NCBI RefSeq assembly: GCF_038396675.1
Contig: NC_088921.1
Coordinates: 70,538,501-70,602,500, forward strand
DNA from: Hydra vulgaris
Taxonomy: Eukaryota; Cnidaria; Hydrozoa; Anthoathecata; Hydridae
Length of the DNA: 64,000 nt
Direction: 5' to 3'
Both the position numbers and the translations under genes were made by a program. The notes under the pieces are model-generated. The model was not told where the DNA came from and made no database searches. It saw only the letters and a program-made list of their open reading frames with translations. Of this stretch, positions 48,565-59,989 are shown one piece after another; within the stretch, counting starts at the first letter, position 1; each line of letters starts with the position of its first letter.

Positions 48565-50985
48565 CTTTTGAGTTTGAGTTCAGCTGTCTCATCTTGTGAA
48601 CTTAGTCTTAATAGTTATCTTACTTTGATTCAATAGTCACTTAGTCATATTCAATAGATTGACCTAAGCGTTAACATTCGTGAGAATTCACCCGTTTGTT
48701 TATTTTTCCTCCTAGGTTTGAATCCACAGACTACTGTTTGTTCTATATTGCTCTCCTTCAACTTAAAACTGCACTCTTTTTGATGTTATTTTTAATCAAA
48801 TTGACCAAGCTCTCTCTCTCTTTATCCTTGAGCCAATATCGTTACAGTTGGCGGCTTTAATGCTCATCACACTGAATGCCTTGACTTTAGTGTCAGTGAC
48901 TCTACAAGCATTAAGGGCCACAGCTTTTACATTGCTCAATCTCTAACTCGAATAGTCAACTTTAAAACTATTATCTCATTATTCTTCATCATCAAATTTC
49001 CCCTATTATTGTACCTCTTACAACTACCTTAAGGCTGACTGGGACTCTATCCGTGATTTTTTTTGTGATGGCCTTTGGGTAGAAATCTCTCATCTTCCTG
49101 CTAAAAAATGTGCTTTTTACATAACTTTGTGGATTCAGGCTGACATGGAATCTTTTATTCCCTTTTGACGATTCTAGGTCAAGCCTTACTCTTATCCATG
49201 GTTTTTCTCACATTGTGCTACTGCAATTTCCAAATAAAACCGTTACTTCCATATCTATCAGCAAAGCAGTTCTCAAGAAAACAGATGTCTGTTTACTAAT
49301 GCTAGAAACCATTGTAATAAGATTTTGTCTAACGCCAAAGCCCGCTATTCTCAGGTCATGAAATCTCGTATTTCATCACAAAAGTTAGACTCTCGTGACT
49401 TCTGGAGAATCTTTAACAGTATTAATAATAAGGGAAAATCTGTTATTCCACCTTTGTTGTATGGTTCAGATTTTATCATCTTACGTAAAGACAAAACTGA
49501 GTTGTTTGCTAAGGATTTCTCATCAAAATCATCTCTTTGTTCCAATAATTGTGTTTTACCTGATATTGTTGACAAAAAGGTTGATCCATTGTTTTTCCGT
49601 GTTTTTCAGCTTCTGTATCTAAAGCAATTTCCTGCTTAGACTCTTCTGCAGCTCTTCTTCTAGACTCTTCTTGTGATCCGGACAACATACCTGTTATAGT
49701 CCAGCAGAAGTGTTCTCCGGAGCTGTTGTCTATACTTTCAAAACTGTTTAACAAATGTTTATCTGAGTCTTTTTTTCCGGCCTGCTGGAAAGCGGAATCT
49801 GCTATCCCTATTTGCAAAAACTTGCCAAAAAAGATAGATAGGGAGAGAAGGCTATCTCTCTTGTAATTTCTAAAGCTTTTGATAAAGTTTGGCATACTTG
49901 TCTTTTCCATAAGCTTTTTTTTTACGGTGCATCAAATAACATCTTTAAGATTATCGAGTCCTTCCTTACCAATAGTAGTATAAAAGTTGTCGTCAACGGA
50001 CAATACTCTTCTTTACATCCTGTAACTTCAGAGGCTTGTCAAGGTTCTATACTTGGCATTATACTTTTTTTAATTTTTATTAACCATCTTCCAGATGTTC
50101 TCACATCTAATGTGGCGTTGTTCGCTGATGATACTACCGTTTATTCTTGTCTTGATAAAAAGTCAACACTCTCTAATTGCTTTTTGGGGACATTTGAGCT
50201 TGAAAAGGATCTCACTTCTGCTGCAGCAGAAGTGGCTAGTGAATTTTAACTCTGATAAAACTTAATTTTTTTCAGCTAATCGTTATCACAATAATCTAGA
50301 TCTTCCTATATTAATGAATGGTAATGTACTCGATGAGTCATCTACCCTTCATCTTCTAGGATTAACTCTTACTTTTAATCTTTCTTGGAAACTATTCATC
50401 AAGTCGATTGCAAAATTAGCAACTGCTAAGGTTGCACCTCTTTATTGTGCTCAATACTTTCTTACTCCGGATTCTATTTGTTATTTCCAATGAATCTTAA
50501 ATTTGTCCTTGTATGGAATACTATTGCCATATCTGGGTCGGATCTTTCAATGATGCCCTTTCTCTCTTAGACAAAGTGCAAAAACGCATTGTAAAAATAG
50601 TTGGATCTGCTCTTGCAGCCAACCTCCAACCATAATCACATTGCCATAATGTTGCTTTTAATTCTCTTTTCTACAAATGCCAAAAGCTAGCATCTCTTGT
50701 GCCATGTACTAAAACTCATTCTAGTGTGACTTGTCATTCAATTAAGTCTCATCCTTTTTCTGTGACTGTTTCTAGGTGCTCTAAAAACTCTTTTTTGTTT
50801 AGTTTTTTTCCTTGTTCAACATCAGTTCTATGAAGTTCACTCCCTTATCTTGTTTTTTTGCTTCATATAACTTGCAATCTTTTAAGTCGTCTGGCAATCA
50901 TTATCTTGCTTTATAAACTTCATCTTTTCTCTTTCAGTAACTTCCAACTCAAATAGTGGTTGCTCGCGGCCTTATTAAAAGAGAA
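48565..50985 (+). mobile_element. Main part of the interrupted LINE (EN + RT)
   Basis: Continues from 46410. SSAVSSCELSLNSYL (48575) and GGFNAHHTECLDFSV (about 48852, normally GDFNAHH of the endonuclease) come first, then TSYNYLKADWDSIRDFFCDG (about 49017) and SNAKARYSQVMKSRISSQKL (49325). The RT follows: GQYSSLHPVTSEACQGSILG (about 50000), INHLPDVLTSNVALFADDTT (about 50080) and CPCMEYYCHIWV.SFNDALSLL (about 50505), ending in the tail cttccaactcaaatagtggt at 50941-50985. Many frameshifts; inactive. Same family as 35310-36195. Confidence 0.8.
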
Positions 50986-51879
50986 GATGGTAAAAACAAA
51001 AATTGAAAATATTCGGATTACTGATAACACATTTGCACATTCAGATATTTCAGAGACCATTTTTACTATTTTTTTTGCGCCAAACTTATAACAATTTGTT
51101 GCACATAAATATGATCTCGCTTAAGTTTGAAAGTTCGTTTTTAAATCAAGAAAGCAGTTAATATCGCATGAAAAAACATTTCTTTAAATAATCAACAATG
51201 ACAGGTTGTAATTGGGTTTGTTGCTTTTTGAGAAGTTTTAACCATAGTATTTTATATTGTTTCAAAAGTAACAATCGTATACTGAAAGCGAATGTTTTGA
51301 CAATTTGGAGCGTGTACGAATCAGGTATCAACACTGTATATAGTTCTGCAAAGTTAATTACAAGTAAAGGTGTTTGAAGAGTGAGAAAAAACGACTCGTG
51401 ATGAGCGTTGCGGAAAACTTAGTTATGCAGTAAGTGCTGCAGAATCATTTGTACCCCATTTATTTATATTTTTCAAAAAAGTTGCGTTACTGTTGAATTA
51501 ATTTTCTTTTACTGTCCAACTACAATTTGATTAATCCCTATCGAACGACACCTTTTTTAAAAAATTGCTGGCATTTCCATTTCTAGATTAAAAAATAAAA
51601 CATTAGTAAAGAGTGTATTTTCCAATCAACTTAAACAAGAAAAATCCTTACGCAATAACTTTGTTCCAATCTCCACTAAGTTCCAATCTCCACCTTGGTA
51701 ATAGCAACACAAATATTTCCAGTGGTTCATTTAATCTGATTTAAAATATTCAAATGGAGTAACTTGTTCTTTCATGGATTTTACATCAGCGCATTGATTT
51801 TTATTAAAATCTGTTAATGCATTTTATGCACTTGTTGATTGATGATGCAAATTTGTACTAACTACTTAATTAAGTGTTA
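50986..51879. other. Unassigned AT-rich DNA
   Basis: A near-direct repeat (ttccaatctccac) occurs at 51667 and 51681. Nothing coding is recognised. Confidence 0.4.
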
Positions 51880-53200
51880 AGAATTAAGTGATGTATGCAT
51901 AATTTTGGTCAAAGCAACTTCTCTTTCTTCTTCCAAGTAACAAACTAATTTTTGAAGTATTTCAATCCTTCATTCAAAATGAAAATTTGCAACTTTTGAT
52001 GTCAGATTTGCAAGTTTTGTGGCAGAAGACACAACTTTTTTAAATTTTTGATGTTGTGTTAATGTTTTCTTACTTTTTTGTAGATTCTGTTATTGTAGTT
52101 GTCAATGTAGCTCAGAGTTCTGTGTTAGTTTTTTTTTTAAAGTATGACAAGTCTTTTACAACGTTCAACTGACCTGCAAGTATCGCATAGATTATCAAAT
52201 AAAGGTAATTCAAGTACTTTCCTGACAGAAAAATTATGTCTGCAAAGGAAGTGCATAGATAAATGAAACAAACAGTTGCAAGTATCAACTGAAACTACTA
52301 TTTTCCCATCAACAAAGTTCGTTTCTTATTTTCATTACATAAAATTTCTTCTTTGCTGGATTCAAGCTGCTTACACAAAAAGTCTGCAGCATATGTTGTT
52401 AATAAAGAGCAGTATTGAATCTTGCAGACCCAGATGGAATTAGAGCTACTCTTCTGTTTAGAATAGCATTTAATATCTAAAAAAATTTTTAATGAGTTTT
52501 ATCTAGTTATAACTGATTTTAGCTTTGCATATAAAAATTCTAACCTCTTTTTTGTGATTTTAAGAAAATTTCCAGAACTGAACTTCATCTCCATTACCCA
52601 TTCATTTCGTATATCATGCCAGTTAGAATTGTAATATTTAACTACAGGGGATGGAGCATCAGATTGCAGTTGAGCATATTCTTTTTCATGTCCGGTGCAT
52701 GCATTTTCTAAAATTTAAGACAAAAAAACTCTTTGTCCTGCAGTTACTCCCAACTTTTCGCATGATACTTCTCTTTTAAAACATGGCATGAAATAGACAT
52801 TGGGACCATTAAACAATACTTTCATAACAAGTCTTACTTAGATGTCTTTGTCAGCCATTATCACACGAATATGTCTTGATTCTGGATTTCTTTTTTTAAA
52901 AGAATCAAAAAAGAATGTCAAACTTGATGCATCTTCTTCGGCTAAAAAACAAACAGCAACTACTTCACTCTGTCCCATAGCATCTTCATTAAGCATCAAC
53001 TAAACAGGCATACTTAATTACAAAAGCTTGTATGTTGCATCAACAAAAACGATCTCTTGGTAAGCTTTGTAGATATAGAACATTAATTGGTCTTGAATAA
53101 AATGGTCTGTAAAAATATCAACTGTTGCTCCTGAAGAAAACGATTTCATTTACTAGATTGATCAAACAACAGAACAAACCATAAATACAAATTTTGATAA
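51880..53200 (-). pseudogene. Second MULE-SWIM (ZSWIM1/3-like) relic
   Basis: Minus strand from 53190: SGATVDIFTDHFIQDQLMFY, IVFVDATYKLL (first Asp block, about 53055), MLNEDAMGQSEVVAVCFLAE (about 52995), RHIRVIMADKDI (second Asp block, about 52870), VYFMPCFKREVSCEKLGVTA (about 52800), KYYNSNWHDIRNEWVMEMKF (about 52650), then DTCNCLFHLSMHFLCRHNF at 52285-52230, a CxC...CxH SWIM finger. The C terminus (HQKFKKVVSSATKLANLTSK) is near 52050. The His in the 'CLFH' block is lost and several frames are needed. It is a different subfamily from the gene at 1979-9790, with no PHD finger seen. The N-terminal part is absent, and a Tc1 element sits just to the right. Confidence 0.7.
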
Positions 53201-53320
53201 TAACTATTTAATGACAATGGAGTCATTATAAAGCTGTGATTGATGCTGAGGGAGAACATTCTAGATAAAAATGTAGTAGATGTCTTTGTGAACACCTTTT
53301 ATTAAATAAATTTTTTTTTA

Positions 53321-54633
53321 TAACGGGTGATGCGGAAGTTATCGAACAAATCCTAATTTCATTATTTGAGCATAATAATTAGTTTTTGTGATTTTATGCG
53401 TAGGCATAAACGTTCTATAAAATATAAACTTTATTATTTGAAACACAATTATTTAAAATGAGGTTAAATGCAGCTGAACGAGAATCTTTTCGAAAGTGAC
53501 TAAAAATGTTTTTTGTAAATAAACCTAATATAAAAAAAAAAAAAAATTCGTAAATCATTTTGAAAAGGAAGGATTTGCTCGAAGTTCAATATATGATAAT
53601 CTAAAAAGACTTGAAACTGTTCAATCGTTTTCTGATAGAAAGCACCCTGGTCGTTCGATATCCTGGATTAGAGAAAAGAAAGCCGAATTAACGAGACTTG
53701 TCAACAATCGAAAAGGGGTCAGTCAGAGAAAAATATGTATTAAATTCGGTGTAAATCCATCGATAATTAGTCGTCAGTTAAAAAAAATGAACATTAAATA
53801 TAGAAAACGTGAAAAGACTCCAAAATACACTATAGAACAACAAATAAAGGCAAAGAAAAGAAGCAGGAAACTAGTTAACCAACTCTATAACACAAAATCG
53901 CTTTTAGTCATAGATGACGAAAAATACTTTTGTTTTGCAGGGGACAACATGCCTGGAAATTCTGGATACTACACAAACAACAAAAAGACATGCCCAGAAA
54001 GTGTTCGTTTTATAGGAAAAGAGAAATTTCCAAAAAAATTATTAATGTGGATAACCATATCTGACCGTGGTATGTCCGAGCCATTGTTTCGCACTTCCAA
54101 GGCTGTAGCGATCAATTCATCAATCTATATTAATGAATGTTTAGAAAAACAACTTCTTCCATTTATTCTCAAGTATCATGAAAGCTTTAACTATTTATTT
54201 TGGCCAGATTTAGCAAGTTCTCATTATTCTAAAGATTCTCTAAATTGGATGGACCAATATGTCTATTACGTTGATAAAGAATCCAATCCCCCAAATGTGC
54301 CTCAAGCACGACCAATTGAAAATTTTTGGGGACATTTGGCACAGAAGGTTTACGAGGGAGATTGGCAAGCTTCAACAGAGCAAACTTTGATTGATCGCAT
54401 TAAACTAAAACTACAAGAAATTGATTTAAACATTTTTTCAGTCGCATACGAAAGGCGTCAGAGCAAAATTGAGATCAATTGCAGATGGTGGTGTTTTTTC
54501 ATATAAAAAATAATATATTTTTATTAAAAGATAAATGCTTTATTTAAAAAAAATATAATAGTAGTTTGTTTTTTTATTTATAAATAAGTTATTGACGTTT
54601 TTATTTGTCCGATAACTTCCGCATCACCCGTTA
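53321..54633 (+). mobile_element. Complete Tc1/mariner transposon, 1.31 kb
   Basis: Element 53323-54631 has terminal inverted repeats of 28-29 bp, ACGGGTGATGCGGAAGTTAT then CG(A/G)ACAAAT, one mismatch apart. A TA target duplication lies on each side (53321-53322, 54632-54633). It contains one transposase gene in the same orientation. Well-preserved ends and a long open frame suggest recent activity relative to its neighbours. Confidence 0.93.
53458..54506 (+). pseudogene. Tc1/mariner transposase, D-D36-E type, 5'-damaged
   Basis: ATG 53458 starts MRLNAAERESFRK, then a TGA at 53500. A poly(A) run at 53531-53546 shifts the frame into VNHFEKEGFARSSIYDNLKR (helix-turn-helix) and HPGRSISWIREKKAELTRLV. 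From 53787 a 239-codon frame is open to 54506 with DDE residues: VIDDEKYF (first), FWPDLASSHY (second) and QARPIENFWG (third). Thirty-six residues separate the second Asp and the Glu. The catalytic half is intact, but the DNA-binding half is broken by one stop and one slip, so the copy is probably inactive. Closest by motif to insect/cnidarian Tc1-like groups with NPPNVPQ.RPIE.FW. Confidence 0.88.
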
Positions 54634-54659
54634 GCTTCAAGTTTTCATTCTGCATTAAT

Positions 54660-54840
54660 TTTGGTCAAAGATAAATATTTTTACAAATTTGCGGTCGCAT
54701 GATGTGTTGCAAATTTTTACAGTTTTAACTAGATGTATTGAATCTTTTTCAAAAGAGAATATTTCTTTAATTTGTGGAGGGCATTTTAAAGTTTTGATGC
54801 CATAATTAATGTTGTCAGATGAATCTTTATTTTGACGTCG
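54660..54840 (-). mobile_element. Penelope-like element, N-terminal fragment
   Basis: Minus strand reads SSDNINYGIKTLKCPPQIKE and DSIHLVKTVKICN. This parallels LDYISYSINSSKYPPQIKEM and NLINLVKTIKFRK in the Penelope-like relic at 27240. Only this piece is present. Confidence 0.6.
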
Positions 54841-54885
54841 AATATAAAACGGTGCTTTCCGTCTTTTTTTGTTTTGTTTTTTTAT

Positions 54886-55000
54886 TTCACCTCCCCCAAG
54901 GCCGTGAAGTCACTACAGACGAGGAGGCTACTTAATTGTGGTTATAACACTCTCGCAACTATATATTTTCGAAACACGATCCTTGACGAACAAGGCCGCT
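54886..55000 (+). repeat. Copy of the repeat at 3536-3785, uninterrupted
   Basis: CACCTCCCCCAAGGCC, GAGGAGGCTACTTA, GTGGTTATAACACTCTCGCA. The place where the MITE sits in the other copy is empty here. Confidence 0.75.
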
Positions 55001-55229
55001 TCGCAGAGAAACAAGTTGATTTCATATCTCTGTTCTTTTCACATTTTCGAAAATTTTAGAAAAAATTACGTTCAACAGAGTAGTTGTCATACTTTAATAC
55101 TTTAATGCACTCAGCAACATTTTGACACTGGTGTAGGTTTCTTTAAGATGCACATTGTGGGCCATCAGGAGAGACGGGTATTTGCTTCAATTGTGAAGCA
55201 ACTAGGCTTTGAGTCTCCGGGATGAACTG

Positions 55230-55655
55230 TCTGATGAAACAATGCATTTGTAAATATTTTTTACAAATGCATTGTTTCCTTGCAAAACAACCCTGATAAA
55301 CAATATATTGGCTTAACCAAGGGCAAATGGAAAAAACGTTATGCCAACCACAAACAATCATTTAAACATAAAAAAATACTCAAAAGAGACTATGCTGTCT
55401 AAATATATTTGGCAACTAAAAGAAAAAAATCCTAAAAACTGCGCATGCCTATAATAACATTTCCAAAATATGTATACTATGTTTACAAGAAAAATTTGAA
55501 ATTATTAGTCATTTAGATCAAGAAAATTCAATGAATAAAAAATCAGAATTAATTTCTAAATGCAGACATGAAAATAAGTTCCTTTTAAAAAAATTATAAA
55601 AACAAATGACCAGTCCTAATTTACCCTAATTCTGAAGAATTCTTTTCATGATTTT
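55230..55655 (+). mobile_element. Penelope-like element, GIY-YIG C-terminal fragment
   Basis: HKKYSKETMLSKYIWQLKEK (about 55368, across a shift), then KNPKN and [18 protein letters not shown] (about 55545) match the GIY-YIG endonuclease region of the relic at 27240-28915 (SEIISKCRHKNK). The end cctaattctgaagaattctt is shared with 30752-30778. A TA array follows about 100 bp later. Confidence 0.65.
55236..55278. repeat. Perfect 18-bp-arm palindrome
   Basis: GAAACAATGCATTTGTAA and its exact complement flank a 7-nt loop at the 5' edge of the Penelope-like fragment. Confidence 0.9.
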
Positions 55656-55753
55656 TTAACTATCTAATGCAACTTCCTGGTTTCAAAATACTACAATTAC
55701 ATAAAAAATTATAACAATTCCCAACTTCCTGTGAAATAATTTTTTTATGTTTA

Positions 55754-57255
<1,502 letters not shown>

Positions 57256-57600
57256 AAAAAAACTTGAAATGTATGGAGTAAAAAAAACAACTTACTTTGG
57301 TTTAAAGATTATTTATCAAACAGAAAGCAATATATTCCGTATGAAACAACAAAAACAACAAATAGCGTTTTTGTCTACGGACTTCAGCGTTTTTTATTGT
57401 CTACGGACTTCTGCGTTTTTGTCTACGGACTGGAATCTTCTTTTCTTTTTTTTTAGTAAAAAAATAAAATATAAACTAGCACAATTTATTTCTTTTATTT
57501 GCTTTCACTTTTATTTGTTTTTATTTTATTTTACAAAACAAATTTATATATAAACAGTTATATCAATTGTGAAACGTAGTTTTTACACATTTTATATATA
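57256..57600. other. AT-rich DNA with a short tandem repeat
   Basis: gcgtttttgtctacggactt occurs about three times at 57365-57435. Confidence 0.5.
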
Positions 57601-57780
57601 TTTTATCACAAGCATTTATCACGATTTTATATATTTTATCTTAAAAAACGACCTGTATTGAAGCCACAATGGGGCTTCGTGATAAGACAAACTGATGTCT
57701 TCTTCTTTCTCCAGTCATTTCAAATTGTAACTTTCTACGGCAAAACTAAAAATATAAATAAAAAATAAATAAATCTATGA
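57601..57780 (+). repeat. LINE 3'-end fragment
   Basis: ggggcttcgtgataagacaa then gtcttcttctttctccagtc (57670-57720) parallels acggggcaagataataagac then gtcttctgcttgctccagtc at the end of the LINE at 59990-62040. Probably a 5'-truncated copy of the same family. Confidence 0.5.
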
Positions 57781-57837
57781 CAATTTATTTTGTAGTTTTT
57801 TTATCTCAATTATTTCTTTCATGATATCTCAGGTTTT

Positions 57838-57932
57838 TTTAATATAACCATTTTTAATATAACCATTTTTTAATATAACCATTTTTAATATAACCATTTT
57901 TTTAATATAACCATTTTAATATAACCATTTGT
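57838..57932. repeat. About 16-18-bp tandem repeat, 6 copies
   Basis: (T)n AATATAACCATT repeated with variable T runs. Confidence 0.9.
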
Positions 57933-58439
57933 GTTTTTTTAATTTATTTAAATAATAGTTTTTCTTTGAATTTGTTTTTGATTTTTTTCAAACAAGTTTT
58001 TATACTGTTCGTAAACATTTAGGTTTGTCTCATTTCTATTTTTTAAGTATTTAATATAAAGTTTTGTTTTGTTTTTTTAAGGATTTTTTAATACCTTTTG
58101 TGATCTAGGGACATTTTAAATATTTTTCTTTTATTAATTTTACTGTAATTGGGAAGTGCAAATTATAGTTTTTAGGAAAACTTTTTCAAATTTATTATAA
58201 GCAGAGTAAGTGTGTCCAAGATTGCATTCAATATTTAATTTAGAATAAACTGCAAGAGTTCAAGTGGACCCACCATCCATCCATGTTTTTGTTTTGTCTT
58301 GTGATGCAGCAACAGAAATAAAACTTTTAACGAGGCAAACTTTTTAACGATCTTTTAATTTCTAATTAAAAGTTCGTTAAAAATTAACATTAATAATTGA
58401 AGTTAATTATGGTCATAACCCATAAAATTGAAATTCGTT
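57933..58439. other. AT-rich DNA
   Basis: Nothing recognised. Confidence 0.4.
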
Positions 58440-59095
58440 TTCATCATCTGTAAAGGGACAATAAAATTTCTCATCTCAGCTCATTTACATGTGACAATGC
58501 AGCATCATGTGATTTTTCCCCTCCCCTCTGTTTCTTTTTTCTACATTGAAAATCCATGGTTATGTTCAGATTATCACAAATTTCTTTACTTTTCATGAAC
58601 GACTGTTTTATTAACTAATTGATCTCTATTATTGTTGAAAATAACTTTAAGGCTTCTAGTTTGATATCATTTTGTTGTATTTTTGATCTTTTTGTTTAGA
58701 GATTTTTTGGAGGGTTTGGAGTTTCATTTATTTCTCAAAGGACCAACTCTCACAATCTGAGAAAGCACAAAAGCGAAAAACTTGGTTGCAACGCAACCAA
58801 TAGTAGTTAACTTTACAAATTAATTGCTCCGCAGCATTTAAGATTTTTAGGTAATTTTTTTTTCATAACACTAACTGCATCTCCTTTCGCATTCCATTGT
58901 GTTTCCATTATGCATTTGACACTCTGACCAGTGATGGAAGTCAGAACATCCCAGCGATAAGAAAAGAAACATAAAAATGTGAATAACTGCTTCATAGTTC
59001 TAAAAAAATATTTCAGAACACACAGTTGCATGTACACCTGTTAAGTTGAGTGAATGATTTGTACATGCAACAAATTCTTCTTTGCTGTAAAAAGT
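58440..59095 (-). mobile_element. hAT (ZMYM1-like) transposase relic
   Basis: Minus strand from 59095: EFVACTNHSLNLTGVHATVC, then MKQLFTFLCFF then YRWDVLTS then VKCIMETQWNAKGDAV (58985-58860), matching the hAT blocks 'C.aHsLNLv', 'fF..S..RW.vL' and 'TRW.ar'. EICDNLNIT.DFQCRKKKQR lies near 58600-58530. It covers only the middle of the transposase, and no ends were found. Confidence 0.6.
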
Positions 59096-59561
59096 AATAT
59101 TGCTTTTTAACAAAAAGAAAAGTTAAAAAATAAAAGAGAATAAAATAAAAATTAAAAATGAAATAGAATTTGAGAATTTTCTAATGTTCAATGACTTTTC
59201 TTTTGACTTTTTTTCTCGAAATTTCAATAAACTTGTTTTGAATGGTAGATGACAAGTAAGATAAAGAATTTTTTTTAAGTTTGATACTTAAAATGTGTTC
59301 TTGCAACAGGGGGTTATATTTCGCCAACAAATGAACTACTTATAAAAAATTTCCTCTATTTTCAGAAGTTTTGTCTTGATCTTTATTGCTAAAATCTTTT
59401 CGGTGACTTCTTAGAGACAGATTTTCTTAGAGACAAAATCTTAGAGACAAAAGACATGCGCAATTTACAAAGTCACTGCAGTTGAAAATATAAATTGAAG
59501 ATATTATTTTGCGTTATAACAACTACTTTGATATTTTTTAAAAAAATATCAAGTACTGTTA
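59096..59561. other. AT-rich DNA
   Basis: A short direct repeat (cttagagaca) lies near 59412-59440. Nothing else. Confidence 0.4.
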
Positions 59562-59989
59562 ATTGATGCCTAGTCAAAAAAACGCTCCTACGTTATACGT
59601 TCATCGCTCTCCTTTTACTGTAAGTTAAACGTTTACCGTTTTAATCTTTGAATAAAATACGTTATGTATACATAATAAGAAAATGTAATAAAAAAATGCT
59701 GATTCGTGATTACCTAATGAACCGTAAACAAAGATATAAATTAAAACATTTTCTAAATGTAATATTTGTTCTTTTAACCCAAAACAATATTAATTTTTAC
59801 CCAATTCGACATTAATTTAAAAGATATTACAAGCAATTAATAATATTTTTTATAATAAATAAAAATAGAAACTTTAAATATAAAGCTTTATGTAAGTTTT
59901 CCAATCTTTTTTACTTCTAATTCAATATACAAAGAAAAATCTGATGGGATACCAAACAAAATAATATATATAAAGAAAAGGGAAATAAA

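Noticed and set aside
49509-49910. 133-codon minus-strand frame
   Set aside because: It is antisense to recognisable LINE ORF2 coding sequence on the plus strand.
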